Part shown: positions 16,272-26,725 of the stretch, piece by piece
How positions within the stretch are numbered: position 1 is the stretch's first letter
Layout: each line of letters opens with the position of its first letter
Assembly (NCBI RefSeq): GCF_002002725.1
Contig: NZ_MUNW01000086.1
Span: 1 to 64,000, forward strand
Direction of reading: 5' to 3'
Length of the DNA: 64,000 nt
Source of the DNA: Sinorhizobium sp. A49
GTDB taxonomy: Bacteria; Pseudomonadota; Alphaproteobacteria; Rhizobiales; Rhizobiaceae
Made by a program: the position numbers and the translations under genes
The notes under the pieces: model-generated
Seen by the model: only the letters and a program-made list of their open reading frames with translations
What the model was told of the DNA's origin: nothing
The model's database searches: none

Positions 16272-17111
16272 ATGACCGCACGCATGGACAGAAAGTTCGC
16301 CGATGTGGCGTCGGAAGGACGCCCGGTCCTCGTCACCTATTTCATGGGCGGCGATCCTGATTTCGAAACCTCCGTTTCGATCATGAAGGCGCTGCCGAAG
16401 GCCGGTGCCGACGTCATCGAACTCGGCATGCCGTTTTCCGACCCGATGGCCGATGGACCGGCGATCCAGCTTGCCGGCCAGCGTTCGCTGAAGGCCGGCC
16501 AGACGCTGGCAAAGACGATCGAGATCGCCCGCCGTTTCCGCGAGGAAGACCAGCGCACGCCGATCGTGCTGATGGGCTACTACAATCCGATCTACATCTA
16601 CGGCGTAGATCGCTTCCTGACGGATGCTGTGGACGCAGGCATCGACGGGCTGATCGTTGTCGATCTGCCGCCGGAGATGGACGATGAGCTCTGCATCCCC
16701 GCATTGCAAAAGGGCATCAGCTTCATTCGCCTGGCGACGCCGACGACGGATGACCGTCGTCTGCCGAAGGTTCTCGAAAATACCTCGGGCTTCGTGTACT
16801 ACGTCTCGATGAACGGCATCACCGGTTCGGCGCTGCCGGATCCGTCGTTGATTGCCGGCGCCGTCGAGCGTATCAAGACCCATACGAAACTGCCTGTTTG
16901 CGTCGGTTTCGGCGTCAAGACGGCGGAACATGCAAGAGCCATCGGTGCATCCGCTGATGGCGTCGTCGTCGGTACGGCGATCGTCAATCAGATCGCGTCG
17001 AGCCTGACCGAAGAGGGCAAGGCAACGGACGCGACAGTACCGGGTGTCGAAGCGTTGGTAAGGGGCCTTTCGGCTGGCGTGCGATCCGCACGGCTCGCAG
17101 CAGCCGAATAA
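16272..17111 (+). CDS. trpA: Tryptophan synthase alpha subunit
   Basis: 279 aa TIM barrel. It cleaves indole-3-glycerol phosphate to indole and glyceraldehyde 3-phosphate. The catalytic Glu lies in [12 protein letters not shown] and the catalytic Asp in [10 protein letters not shown]; the phosphate loops GFGVKTAEH and [11 protein letters not shown] are present. Start ATG at 16272, just behind trpB. Confidence 0.97.
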   Translation: MTARMDRKFADVASEGRPVLVTYFMGGDPDFETSVSIMKALPKAGADVIELGMPFSDPMADGPAIQLAGQRSLKAGQTLAKTIEIARRFREEDQRTPIVLMGYYNPIYIYGVDRFLTDAVDAGIDGLIVVDLPPEMDDELCIPALQKGISFIRLATPTTDDRRLPKVLENTSGFVYYVSMNGITGSALPDPSLIAGAVERIKTHTKLPVCVGFGVKTAEHARAIGASADGVVVGTAIVNQIASSLTEEGKATDATVPGVEALVRGLSAGVRSARLAAAE

Positions 17112-17161
17112 TTGCCTATATTAGCGCGCACAACCCGAAGAAAATCTTCAGGAGTCTATAA

Positions 17162-18079
17162 GTGAACTGGATCACAAACTACGTTCGGCCGAAAATCAAT
17201 TCGATGCTGGGCCGCAGGGAAGTGGCGGAGAATCTCTGGATCAAGTGCCCGGAAACCGGCGAGATGGTGTATCACCGCGATCTCGAGGAAAACAAATGGG
17301 TCATCCCGCAATCCGGCTTCCACATGAAGATGCCGGCCAAGGCACGGTTGAAGGATCTGTTCGACGGTGGCATCTACGAGACCCTGCCGCAGCCCAAGGT
17401 GGCGCAGGATCCGCTGAAGTTCCGCGATTCCAAGAAATACGCCGACCGCCTTCGCGACAGCCGCGCCAAGACTGAGCTTGAAGACACGATCGTTGCCGGT
17501 GTCGGCCGCGTTCAGGGCGTCAAGCTTGTTGGCGTGGTACATGAGTTCAACTTCATCGGCGGTTCGCTCGGCATGGCCGCAGGCGAAGCGATCGTGAAGG
17601 CCTTCGAAAAGGCGATCGCGGAGAAGTGCCCGCTGGTCATCTTCCCGGCCTCCGGTGGTGCCCGCATGCAGGAAGGCATCCTGTCGCTGATGCAGCTGCC
17701 GCGCACGACCGTCGCCGTCAACATGCTTAAGGAAGCCGGTCTTCCCTATATCGTCGTGTTGACCAACCCGACCACCGGCGGTGTTACTGCCTCCTACGCC
17801 ATGCTCGGGGATATTCAAATCGCCGAACCCGGCGCCGAAATCGGCTTTGCCGGCAAGCGCGTGATAGAGCAGACGCTGCGCGAGAAGCTGCCCGAAGGCT
17901 TCCAGACAGCCGAATACCTGCTGGAACACGGCATGATCGACATGGTCGTCAAGCGCCACGACATCCCGTCGACGCTGGCACGCGTGCTGAAGATCCTGAT
18001 GAAGAAGCCGGCGGACGCCGTGAAGCTCAACGGCGGCGGCGCAGACCCAGTGGCCTTGCCCGTAGCGGCAAGCGCATAG
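17162..18079 (+). CDS. accD: Acetyl-CoA carboxylase carboxyltransferase beta subunit
   Basis: 305 aa. With AccA it transfers CO2 from biotin to acetyl-CoA to form malonyl-CoA. The carboxyltransferase core is intact ([48 protein letters not shown]). The N-terminal zinc ribbon is degenerate: E. coli has CxxC...CxxC, here only one Cys remains ([11 protein letters not shown], then [12 protein letters not shown]). GTG start at 17162 with AGGAG seven bases upstream. folC follows after 27 bases; the accD-folC pair is common in proteobacteria. Confidence 0.96.
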   Translation: MNWITNYVRPKINSMLGRREVAENLWIKCPETGEMVYHRDLEENKWVIPQSGFHMKMPAKARLKDLFDGGIYETLPQPKVAQDPLKFRDSKKYADRLRDSRAKTELEDTIVAGVGRVQGVKLVGVVHEFNFIGGSLGMAAGEAIVKAFEKAIAEKCPLVIFPASGGARMQEGILSLMQLPRTTVAVNMLKEAGLPYIVVLTNPTTGGVTASYAMLGDIQIAEPGAEIGFAGKRVIEQTLREKLPEGFQTAEYLLEHGMIDMVVKRHDIPSTLARVLKILMKKPADAVKLNGGGADPVALPVAASA

Positions 18080-18106
18080 CATGCGATCCTATCGGGGCAG
18101 GGCGAG

Positions 18107-19450
18107 ATGACAGCGGTGGAAGCCAGCGAAGCAGGCTACGAGATCGAAAAACTCCTTGCCTTGCATCCGAAAGGCTTCGACCTGTCGTTGGACAGGATAA
18201 CAAGGCTCCTGGCCGCGCTCGGCAATCCGCAGGACCGCCTGCCGCCGATCATTCACGTGGCCGGGACCAACGGCAAGGGCTCCGTCACCGCCTTTTCGCG
18301 GGCGCTGCTTGAGGCCGCGGGCTTGAGCGTCCACGTCCACACCTCGCCGCATCTGGTCAACTGGCACGAGCGCTACCGGCTCGGCGTCAAGGGCGGAAAG
18401 GGCAAGCTCGTCAGCGATCCGGTGCTGGCCGATGCGGTTCGTCGCGTGGCGGAGGCCAATGGCGGCGAGAAGATCACCGTATTTGAAATCCTGACTGCGG
18501 TCACCTTCGTGCTTTTTGCCGAACATCCGGCCGATGTCGCGATCATCGAGGTTGGTCTCGGTGGCCGTTTCGACGCGACCAATGTCATAACCAAGCCGGC
18601 CGTCTCGGTGATCATGCCGATCTCGCTCGATCACCAGGCCTATCTCGGCGACCGGGTCGAACTGATCGCGGCGGAAAAAGCCGGCATCGTGAAGCGTGGC
18701 TGCCCCGTCGTCATCGGCCAGCAGGAAGAGGAAGGCGTTCGTGACGTCCTGACCTCGACCGCCGAGCGTCTCGGCTGCCCGATGTCCGTCTACGGCCAGG
18801 ACTTCATGGCGCATGAGGAATTCGGCCGCCTCGTCTATCAGGACGAGCGAGGCCTGTCCGATCTGCCGTTGCCGAAGCTGCCGGGTCGCCACCAGTACGC
18901 CAATGCGGCCGCCGCCATTCGCGCCGTCAGGGCGGCCGGCTTCGACGTTCCGGATGCGGCCATCGAACGTGGCGTCGCCGGGGTCGAGTGGCCCGGGCGC
19001 CTGCAGCGTCTCGGCGGCGGCAAGCTTGGCCATTACGGCCCGCAGGATGCGGAGATCTGGGTGGATGGCGGGCACAATCCCGGTGCCGGCCAGGTGATCG
19101 CCGAAGCGATGGCCAATTTCGAAGAGCGCGAATCCCGTCCGCTGTTCCTGATCATCGGCATGATCAACACCAAGGACCCGCTCGGATATTTCCGTGCCTT
19201 CCTCGATCTGGCCGAACAGGTCTTCACCGTTCCGATCCGTGGCTCCGATGCGGGGCTCGATCCCGTCGCCTTGGCGCAGGATGCGGCCTCGGTCGGCTTC
19301 GAGGCATCCGCCGTGTCATCGGTGGCCGAGGCGCTGACCATCATCGCCAATCTTGTCGATGAAGACCCCATGCCTCCACGCATTCTGATCGGCGGTTCGC
19401 TCTATCTCGTCGGCGATGTGCTCGCCGACAACGGAACGCCACCAAAGTGA
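18107..19450 (+). CDS. folC: Bifunctional folylpolyglutamate synthase / dihydrofolate synthase
   Basis: 447 aa. It adds L-glutamate to dihydropteroate and to folates using ATP. The P-loop is HVAGTNGKGSV, with the family motifs TSPHLVNWHERYR, FEILTAVTF, EVGLGGRFDATN, the Mur-ligase SLDHQAYLGD, and DGGHNPGA. ATG at 18107 with GGGCGAG upstream. It ends the trp-acc-fol run and is convergent with trxA. Confidence 0.96.
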   Translation: MTAVEASEAGYEIEKLLALHPKGFDLSLDRITRLLAALGNPQDRLPPIIHVAGTNGKGSVTAFSRALLEAAGLSVHVHTSPHLVNWHERYRLGVKGGKGKLVSDPVLADAVRRVAEANGGEKITVFEILTAVTFVLFAEHPADVAIIEVGLGGRFDATNVITKPAVSVIMPISLDHQAYLGDRVELIAAEKAGIVKRGCPVVIGQQEEEGVRDVLTSTAERLGCPMSVYGQDFMAHEEFGRLVYQDERGLSDLPLPKLPGRHQYANAAAAIRAVRAAGFDVPDAAIERGVAGVEWPGRLQRLGGGKLGHYGPQDAEIWVDGGHNPGAGQVIAEAMANFEERESRPLFLIIGMINTKDPLGYFRAFLDLAEQVFTVPIRGSDAGLDPVALAQDAASVGFEASAVSSVAEALTIIANLVDEDPMPPRILIGGSLYLVGDVLADNGTPPK

Positions 19451-19523
19451 CCGGGGACCTGCGACAACAATCGCATTGATCTCTGCACGACCTTCGCGTT
19501 CAGCCCGCCTTGGAATTCCAGGC

Positions 19524-19550
19524 AAGAAAAAAGCCCGGCAAGCCGGGCTT
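19524..19550 (-). terminator. Rho-independent terminator of trxA (shared convergent region)
   Basis: AAGCCCGG (19531-19538) pairs with CCGGGCTT (19543-19550) around a 4-base loop. The A run at 19527-19532 becomes a U tract on the minus strand, so this ends the trxA transcript. On the plus strand it has only a short T stretch and may help end folC. Confidence 0.85.
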
Positions 19551-19574
19551 TGAAGTCACTTCGCTGTGGTGGCC

Positions 19575-19898
19575 TTAAGCGGCCGCAGTCGAAATCCAGG
19601 ACGTCAGGGCCGTCTTCGGAGCAGCGCCAACCTTGATGTCGGCAACTTCACCGGCCTTGAACATCGCAAGCGTCGGGATCGAGCGCACGCCGTATTGCGC
19701 GGCCAGTTCCGGGTTCTCGTCGATGTTCAGCTTCACGACCTTGACCTTGCCGGCGAGCTCGTTGGAGATTTCCTCGAGGCTCGGCGCGATCATCTTGCAC
19801 GGGCCGCACCATTCAGCCCAGAAATCGACAACCACCGGCTCGGCGGCGTTCAGCACTTCCTGCTGAAAATTGGATGTATCGACTTTTACAGTAGCCAT
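19575..19898 (-). CDS. trxA: Thioredoxin 1
   Basis: 107 aa with the redox site WCGPC (Cys31 and Cys34), cis-proline loop RSIPTLAMF and standard length. It reduces protein disulfides with electrons from thioredoxin reductase. ATG at 19898 with AGGAG-type site upstream. It lies 86 bases behind addA on the same strand. Confidence 0.97.
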   Translation of the reverse strand: MATVKVDTSNFQQEVLNAAEPVVVDFWAEWCGPCKMIAPSLEEISNELAGKVKVVKLNIDENPELAAQYGVRSIPTLAMFKAGEVADIKVGAAPKTALTSWISTAAA

Positions 19899-19984
19899 CG
19901 GCTGCTCCTTGCGTTCGAAATGTCGGTGTCCAGATGTTGTGTCTCATGTGAGACTGTCCGGCTGGATTTTCAATATCGGGTATC

Positions 19985-22900
19985 TCACTTTGTCGCGAGG
20001 TCTTCAAGGCTCCTGTCCAGTAGCGCATCCTCAAGCACGTGGATGATCGGCCCCTCGGTGAAAACCAGCGCACATTGGAAGCGGTGCTCCGGATAGAGGG
20101 GGCGCAGAAGCTCGCGATAGATAGCGAGCTGGGTCCTGTAGGCGATGGGGACGTCTTCGGGCGTAGCCGGCACACTGCGATTGGTCTTGAAGTCCGCGAT
20201 GGTAACGACGCCATCCGTCACCGAAAGCCGGTCGATCCGGCCGGAAACGGCAAATTCCCGGTTGCCGAGCTTCAATGTTCCCATGACCGAGACTTCCGCA
20301 CGGCTGGCGTCGGAAAAGAGCGATTGCAGATCGCCATGCTCGAGCACCTGCAGCACGGCATCGCGCAGGCGCGCGCGCTGCGTTTCGGGCCAGCGCGGCA
20401 CCGAGCGGGCGAGATAACGGTCTGCCGCCGCCAGGCGGTCGGAAGCGGCGATCGACGGCAGAACCTGCAGCAACCGGTGCAGGATGGCGCCGCGCAGCAT
20501 CGAGACGTTCGCTGATGTCTTCTCCGAGAACAGCGCCGATCCGACGATCAGGTCGCCATCATCTTCATCGACCGCAATGCCGACGCCCGATGGGCTGAGC
20601 GGCCGCGGCAACCGTCGCGGCGGCGGCAATGGCGTGGAAAGAGCGATCGGCAGGCCGGTCTTCGGGGTAGCGGTGAGGTCGGAGGTTTCATCGCCCGACG
20701 GCACATCGCGTGGCACATGTGTTTCCCGCCAGGAGTGGCCCGCCCATTCCTCATCACCCGCCTTGAAGATGACGGGCGCGCTGCGACCATTGTCGTCCTG
20801 CGACAAGCTCGCCTGCACCATGGCGTGCCAGGTGTCGGCGCTTGCCCGTTGCCCACGATAGCCGCACACGACCAGCCGGTCGGCAGCCCGGGTCATGCCC
20901 ACATAAAGCAGGCGACGATATTCTTCCTCGGCCAGTGTCTTCAGTCGTTCGCTGTCGGCGGCGACCAAAGAATTCGATGCCGAGCCGGGAGCCCGCCAGA
21001 CGGGCAGGGGATAGCTCGAGCCATCCGAAAGCGGCACTTCCAGGAAGCGCAGATCGGGCACATGCTGGGAGTTGAATGGTTTGCCGCCGCCATCGACCAG
21101 AAACACCACCGGCGCTTCCAGTCCCTTGGCGGCGTGCACCGTCATGATCCGGACTTCGTCGCGTTCCTTGTCCTGTTCGCGCTTGACGGTCGGCGCCTCG
21201 ATTTCGAGCGTCGAGATGAAGGCCTGCAAGCCGGGCAGGCCACTTCTTTCCTGTTCGAGCGCAAAGGTCAGGAACTCGTCGAGAATGTCGCTCACTTCGC
21301 TGCCGAGCCGGGCGAGAAACGCCGCGCGCCCACCATGAACGCCAAGCACGCGCGCATAAAAGTCATGTGGAGCGAGCTGCTGGGAGAGGGCGGCATAACG
21401 AAGAAGTGCCTTGACGGTTGCTTCGTAAGGGGAGCCTTCTTCGGCACCGAATTCCTGCAATCTCTGCCAGAGGCTCGCGCCCTCGTCCCGTCGGGCAGCG
21501 AGTTCGAACAGCGTGTCTTCGTCGAGGTTGAACAGGGGGCTCTTCAACAGCGCCGCCAGCGACAGGTCATCCTCCGGCAGCAGCATGAAGCGTCCGAGCG
21601 CCAGCAGGTCCTGGATGGCGATATGGCTGGTCAGAACCAGGCGGTCGGCACCGGCGACGGGAATGTCGCTGCGCCGCTTCAGGGCGCGCGTCAGCGCATT
21701 GACGAAGGCATCACGCTTTCTGACAAGCACGATGATGTCGCCTGGGCGCATGGCGCGGCGTACGCCCTTCTCTATGATTGTTTCGCGCCCGATCCAGTTA
21801 TCGAGCAACGCGGCGATGCGTCGGGCGAGAATGTTGACCGGCGCCGTTTCCGGCGTCGCGTCGAAGGGTGCCGTCCATTCGTCGTCCGTGGCCGTCGGCT
21901 CGGCCGCGATCACATCCCAGATGTCGACGGCGCCGGGGTGGCCGATGCGGTTGGAGGCATGCACCACCGCTTCGTTCTGGGCGCTGAGCCCGCGCGCATG
22001 GACCGGGTTGGCAAAGACGGTATCGACAGCCGACAGCACATCGACGGTGGAGCGGAAGGAGAGCTGCAGGCGGATCGGGCTGAAGGCCTTGCCGCCATCA
22101 CGAACGCGCCTCTCGGTCTCGATACTTTCGCGCGAGAAGCGCTCGGGACGGGCGCCCTGGAAGGAGTAGATCGATTGTTTCTCGTCACCGACGGCAAACA
22201 TGGTGCGGTCGGTGTCGCGGGCGCTGTCGCCGGAGAAGAAATCCGCTGCCAGCGCCTGGATGATCGTCCATTGCGTCGGGCTGGTATCCTGGGCCTCGTC
22301 GACGAGGATGTGATCGATGCCCTGGTCGAGCTTGTAGTGAACCCAGGCGCTGACGTCGCCGCGCGCAAACAGGCTCGCGGTCCGATTGATCAGGTCCTCG
22401 AAATCGAGCTGGCTGCGGGTGCGCTTGAGCGCTTCATAATCGCTGCTGAGCCGATCGGCGAGCGTGAGCGCCGACAGGGTTGCCTCGTACATCTGGACGA
22501 TGCTCAGCCGGTCGGCGCAGGCGACGACGTGGTCGCGAGCGGCTTCGACCAGTTGGAGCAGATCGGGAGCGGCCTGTAGCATCGCCTTGTTGACGAAGGC
22601 GGAATCCGCGCGTGGTTTGCCGGTGCCGGTAAAAAACAGCTCCTGCAGCCCTTCGTAGCGGGCCATCGGATCGACAAGTTTCGCCGTCGCGCGCAGTCCC
22701 TCGGCGAAATCGAGCACCTTGGCGCCGCCGGCACTGGCGGCAAGCGAAAGGTAGCGTTCGAGGGCCGGACCGTTGAGGCCGGCAAGTGGCCAGACGCTTT
22801 GAAGGGTGCGCTCGACGCTATCGTCGGGCTCAAGTTTGAGGGCCGCGCGCAATTGCACGGCGATGCCGCCATGGGCGTCGGCATGGTCGAGGAAAGCCTG

Positions 22901-23554
22901 GATTGCCGTGCGGTTGGAAACGATGGCGGCCAGCAGCTTTTCAAGCCCGGTGTCGTCGGCAAGCTCGAGCACGGTGGCAAAGGCATCGGCAAGCGCCGCA
23001 TCGCCGTCGGCAGCCGTCGCCGTCAAGAGGGCGCGGCGCGCGTCCGCCAGCAGCACCGCGGCCGCCCGATCGTCGAGGACCGAGAAGTGGCCGGCAACGT
23101 TCGCTTCCAGCGGAAACTGGTGCAGCAGCGCCTCGCAAAAGGCATGGATGGTCTGGATCTTCAGGCCACCAGGGGTTTCGAGCGCGCGCGCAAACAGCCG
23201 CCGCGCCTCCTGGAGCTTCAGCCGCGAAGGCAGTTCGCCTTCGATCGCCTCGATCCGCTTTTCCAGCGCTTCGTCGTCGAGCGTCACCCATTCGGCAAGG
23301 CGCTCGAACACGCGGTTGGACATTTCCGAAGCTGCCGCCTTGGTATAGGTGAGGCACAGAATGGCCGAAGGCCTGCAGCCCGCAAGCAGCAGGCGGATGA
23401 CGCGCTGCGTGAGCACATGGGTCTTGCCCGATCCGGCATTGGCCGAAACCCAGGCGGAGCGGGCCGGGTCTGAGGCAAGCGACTGCCGGCGCGATGTCCA
23501 GTCGAGCCAGGCTTCGGGCGTCCTCTCGTCCGGTCCGGCGCTGTCATCCCTCAT
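19985..23554 (-). CDS. addA: Double-strand break repair helicase-nuclease AddA
   Basis: About 1189 aa. With AddB it processes broken DNA ends for RecA loading, the rhizobial counterpart of RecBCD. Superfamily 1A helicase motifs are clear: Walker A ANAGSGKTHVL, motif II LVDEAQDTSP, QSIYSFQGA, and MTVHAAKGLEAPVVF. The C-terminal nuclease has the RIDRL...IADFKTN active site. The ATG at 23554 is chosen because AGGA lies eight bases upstream; another in-frame ATG is at 23563. The start overlaps the addB stop by 11 bases, so the subunits are coupled. Confidence 0.95.
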   Translation of the reverse strand: MRDDSAGPDERTPEAWLDWTSRRQSLASDPARSAWVSANAGSGKTHVLTQRVIRLLLAGCRPSAILCLTYTKAAASEMSNRVFERLAEWVTLDDEALEKRIEAIEGELPSRLKLQEARRLFARALETPGGLKIQTIHAFCEALLHQFPLEANVAGHFSVLDDRAAAVLLADARRALLTATAADGDAALADAFATVLELADDTGLEKLLAAIVSNRTAIQAFLDHADAHGGIAVQLRAALKLEPDDSVERTLQSVWPLAGLNGPALERYLSLAASAGGAKVLDFAEGLRATAKLVDPMARYEGLQELFFTGTGKPRADSAFVNKAMLQAAPDLLQLVEAARDHVVACADRLSIVQMYEATLSALTLADRLSSDYEALKRTRSQLDFEDLINRTASLFARGDVSAWVHYKLDQGIDHILVDEAQDTSPTQWTIIQALAADFFSGDSARDTDRTMFAVGDEKQSIYSFQGARPERFSRESIETERRVRDGGKAFSPIRLQLSFRSTVDVLSAVDTVFANPVHARGLSAQNEAVVHASNRIGHPGAVDIWDVIAAEPTATDDEWTAPFDATPETAPVNILARRIAALLDNWIGRETIIEKGVRRAMRPGDIIVLVRKRDAFVNALTRALKRRSDIPVAGADRLVLTSHIAIQDLLALGRFMLLPEDDLSLAALLKSPLFNLDEDTLFELAARRDEGASLWQRLQEFGAEEGSPYEATVKALLRYAALSQQLAPHDFYARVLGVHGGRAAFLARLGSEVSDILDEFLTFALEQERSGLPGLQAFISTLEIEAPTVKREQDKERDEVRIMTVHAAKGLEAPVVFLVDGGGKPFNSQHVPDLRFLEVPLSDGSSYPLPVWRAPGSASNSLVAADSERLKTLAEEEYRRLLYVGMTRAADRLVVCGYRGQRASADTWHAMVQASLSQDDNGRSAPVIFKAGDEEWAGHSWRETHVPRDVPSGDETSDLTATPKTGLPIALSTPLPPPRRLPRPLSPSGVGIAVDEDDGDLIVGSALFSEKTSANVSMLRGAILHRLLQVLPSIAASDRLAAADRYLARSVPRWPETQRARLRDAVLQVLEHGDLQSLFSDASRAEVSVMGTLKLGNREFAVSGRIDRLSVTDGVVTIADFKTNRSVPATPEDVPIAYRTQLAIYRELLRPLYPEHRFQCALVFTEGPIIHVLEDALLDRSLEDLATK

Positions 23555-26500
23555 CGCTGTCATCCTCGCTGTCGGCGGTCGACCATTCGGCAACACGGGC
23601 CAGATGGTCGTATTCGCCGCCGTAGTCGCGCTCCTTTTGCACAATCAGCCGCGAGGCAAAGCCATGTCTGCCCGACATCAGGGCGGTCAGCAGCTTCCGC
23701 AGCTCGATCAGCGCTTCGTCGGCGAGTTGATCGGCCGATTTAGTTTCCTTCGCCCGACTGTTTTCGTTGTTGACCGCTTCCACCTTGAAGCGGGAGCCCG
23801 GCTTCAGCCGGACATAGAGCAAGGATTGCGGGTGGCCGGGTCCCATGCCCTTGAATGCACCTGCCTTCAGCGCCGCAGCTTCCAGCGCAAGCTGCGGATC
23901 GAGCAGTACACGCGCTTCTTTGATCGAAGGGCTCGAGCCGGTCTTGTAGTCGATGATCTCAACTGTCCCGTCGGTAAGCGTGTCCAGCCGGTCGGCGATC
24001 CCCGTCAGGCGGATGTCGGCCACGCCGACGTCCATCGATGCGGCGACCTCGGTCAGAGGCTTGCGGATAAAGCGTGCGCGCTCCCGTTCCCAGGCGACGA
24101 AGGCCTTGCCGACGGCGGCAAAGCGGGGTCGCCATATTGTGTCGATATGGGCGGGCAGGCGTTCTTCGTCGAAGGCTTCGTTGAGCAGGCGAGACATCGC
24201 CTCGTCGGCTGCCGGAGACTGGATGTCGAAGCCGCCGCGCACGAAACGGTCGACGATACGGTGGTAGAGCGTGCCGCGTTCGGAGGCGCCGGGATCTCGG
24301 TTGAACGGGTCGAGCGGATGCAGCCGCAGGATCCGGCGCGCATAGATCGAATAGGGGTCGCGACGAAGCCGGGAGACTTCGCTGAACGAGTACTTGCGCG
24401 GCTGCAGATCGACCGGCGGCTTGGGTGCCGGGCGTTCGGCCAGTGCCTGGCGTCCGCCCTTGTCGAGCATTCGCGCCCACAGAAGATAGTCGCTGCCGTT
24501 GGACCGCAGGGTCTCCGCAAGCCGCTTGCCGCCGAGCGCCAGCAACCGCTGCAGCCATCGCGATGCCACGGTTGGCGCCGATCCCTGCCGCATCGAGCGG
24601 GTAAAGATCAGCTTGCGCGTGCCGCAGGCCATCTGAAAGTCGTGGGCAAGCTGCCCGACGCGGCGTTCGGGTGGCTCCAGGCCGATCCCGGTTTTCATCG
24701 TGCGGGAAAGAAAGGGATCATTGGCGGTTTGCCCCGGCCAGTTGCCTTCGTTCATACCGCCGAGCACCACCAGGTCCATGCTCTGCAGGCGCGATTCCAG
24801 TGCGCCGAAGATGAAGACGCGGGGGTGGCGCATCGAACGCGGCTTGACCGCCTCGCTGGCGGCAAGCGCCTCCATGATATCGCACCATTGCGGCCCATCG
24901 GCATCCATCTGGCCTTCGGTCTCGATGATGCCGCGCAGCAGCGTTGCCAACGCTTCGCCCGCCTCGCCAGACCAGAGGCCGCTCAAGTCGGCGCGTTCGT
25001 CTTCGCAGACGGCCTCCAGCGCCTGGCCGGTTCGTGTCGCCCATTCGGCAAAGGTGAACGTCTCGGAGAAGGGGCGGCGACCGTCGCCGCGCCGAACCAG
25101 CGCGCCGGCAAGCGGTTCCGTTGCCGCTTTTACCCGCACGGCCAGGTCCTTGGCCGCAAGAATGTCGTCCTCGGTGATGCCAACCCGCCATTCCGGTGGA
25201 TGGCGATCGACGTTGTGATCGGCGACTGCCTGATCGAGCAGCGGCTCCAGCAACGAAATGTCGGCGATATCAGTGCCACTGCGCAAAGCCAGGCGCTCCA
25301 GCACATCGGCGCTGCGACGCATCTCCGCCTTCGCCAGACCGAAGCGGGCGAGGGGATGTTTGAACAGCGCCACCAGCGGCACCGGATCGCCTGGCCTGAG
25401 ACAGGCCTCCAGCAGAAGCCGCATCAGCGTGCCGGCGGGCGTGGAGGCGAGCGGCGTGCCGGCGGAATCGTCGGCCTCGATATCGAAACGTGCGAGTTCT
25501 GCGCCGACGCGCCGCGCGAGATTGCGGTCGGGCGTGATCAGCGCCGCCTGGCCGTCGTCGCTGCCCTCGAGCGCCAGCCGCAGCGCGATGGCAATCGCGG
25601 TCGCCTCCTCGCGCTCGTTGGCGGTCTCGATCAGGGCGACATCGCCAAAGGCCCGCTGCAGTGTTTCGGGACTAAGCTCGTTGCGTGTCTCGGTCCAGCT
25701 GTTCGTCGCCTTGGCGGGCAAGAGTGCGTGCGACAGGATTTCGCTTCGATCGGTGAGCCCGGCATCGGCCTGATCGAGAGTCGGCACATCGCGGCGCTCG
25801 ACCTGCATGCGCTGCAGCAGGCGGTGGAAGCCATATTGCGGGTGGCTGCGGCTGGCCGGATCGGGTCTGCCGCCGGTGACCGTCTCTCCGACGATCATGC
25901 CCCATTCTGCGTCGGTCATCGTCTGGTCGAGCCCCGGCAGCACGATCGTGCCGTTGGGCAGCTTCTGGACCGCGGCGATCAGCGCGGCCGTCGCCGGGAT
26001 CGATCCGGTCGAACCGGCAATGATGATCGGCCCCTGGAGGGCACCGGCAGCGATGCGCTGCGTCTCTGCCTGCAGGATCGCGTTTCGATGCCGCGCCGGC
26101 GAGGATTGCTTGAGTTCTTCCAGCCGTTCCGGCCAGTAGACCCGGGCGATTTTCAGGAATTCGAGCGTCAGCTGCCACCAGAGCGCATGTTCGCCGGCGT
26201 CGAGGCGGTCGAGCTGTTCCCAGTCGAGTTCCTCCGTCTCCATCGCGTCGACGAGCTCGGCCAGATTGCGTGCCAGCCAGATGGCGTCCGCCGGGCTTGC
26301 AGGCGCGATCAGCGGGCTTTCCGCATGAATGTCGAGCACCACCTTCGGCAGGCGATTGCGCCACGCGAGGATCAGCCGGCCAAGCTCGATAAGCCGCGCG
26401 GTGCCGGGCAGGGGCGGCGCCAGGTCGAGGATCGCCGGAACTTCCGCGTCGAAGAAGCCGCTGTCGTCGTCGGTCTCGCCGAGCGCCCCGATCGTCGGCA

Positions 26501-26723
26501 GGATCGCCGAGCGGCCGCCGAGCAGGTCGACGAATTCCGAGCGCAGCACGCGCGCCGAGCGGCGGGTCGGGACAAAAATCGTGACCCCGGCCAGCGGCAA
26601 CGGGTCAGCCGGATCATAGCGAAAATCCGGTGTGAGCGTCCCGTCGCAGAGCTTGCGCGCGAGTGTATTCAGGAAGGGCAGGCCCGGCGGGATGGTGAAA
26701 ACGTTTGGCTCGCGAACGGACAC
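23544..26723 (-). CDS. addB: Double-strand break repair protein AddB
   Basis: 1059 aa. The N-terminal region is helicase-like but lacks a clear Walker A (TIFVPTRRSARVLRSEF), as in alphaproteobacterial AddB. The C-terminal PD-(D/E)XK nuclease shows GIADRLDTLTDGTVEIIDYKTG and, after it, the Q-rich ALEAAALKAGAF helix. GTG start at 26723 with GGGGGA six bases upstream. It begins two bases after the murU stop. Confidence 0.94.
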   Translation of the reverse strand: MSVREPNVFTIPPGLPFLNTLARKLCDGTLTPDFRYDPADPLPLAGVTIFVPTRRSARVLRSEFVDLLGGRSAILPTIGALGETDDDSGFFDAEVPAILDLAPPLPGTARLIELGRLILAWRNRLPKVVLDIHAESPLIAPASPADAIWLARNLAELVDAMETEELDWEQLDRLDAGEHALWWQLTLEFLKIARVYWPERLEELKQSSPARHRNAILQAETQRIAAGALQGPIIIAGSTGSIPATAALIAAVQKLPNGTIVLPGLDQTMTDAEWGMIVGETVTGGRPDPASRSHPQYGFHRLLQRMQVERRDVPTLDQADAGLTDRSEILSHALLPAKATNSWTETRNELSPETLQRAFGDVALIETANEREEATAIAIALRLALEGSDDGQAALITPDRNLARRVGAELARFDIEADDSAGTPLASTPAGTLMRLLLEACLRPGDPVPLVALFKHPLARFGLAKAEMRRSADVLERLALRSGTDIADISLLEPLLDQAVADHNVDRHPPEWRVGITEDDILAAKDLAVRVKAATEPLAGALVRRGDGRRPFSETFTFAEWATRTGQALEAVCEDERADLSGLWSGEAGEALATLLRGIIETEGQMDADGPQWCDIMEALAASEAVKPRSMRHPRVFIFGALESRLQSMDLVVLGGMNEGNWPGQTANDPFLSRTMKTGIGLEPPERRVGQLAHDFQMACGTRKLIFTRSMRQGSAPTVASRWLQRLLALGGKRLAETLRSNGSDYLLWARMLDKGGRQALAERPAPKPPVDLQPRKYSFSEVSRLRRDPYSIYARRILRLHPLDPFNRDPGASERGTLYHRIVDRFVRGGFDIQSPAADEAMSRLLNEAFDEERLPAHIDTIWRPRFAAVGKAFVAWERERARFIRKPLTEVAASMDVGVADIRLTGIADRLDTLTDGTVEIIDYKTGSSPSIKEARVLLDPQLALEAAALKAGAFKGMGPGHPQSLLYVRLKPGSRFKVEAVNNENSRAKETKSADQLADEALIELRKLLTALMSGRHGFASRLIVQKERDYGGEYDHLARVAEWSTADSEDDSDEG

Positions 26724-26725
26724 GC

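Noticed and set aside
23544-23644. Longer AddA starting at 23644
   Set aside because: The extra 30 residues lie inside addB, are not AddA-like and lack a ribosome site; the ATG at 23554 has AGGA at good spacing.
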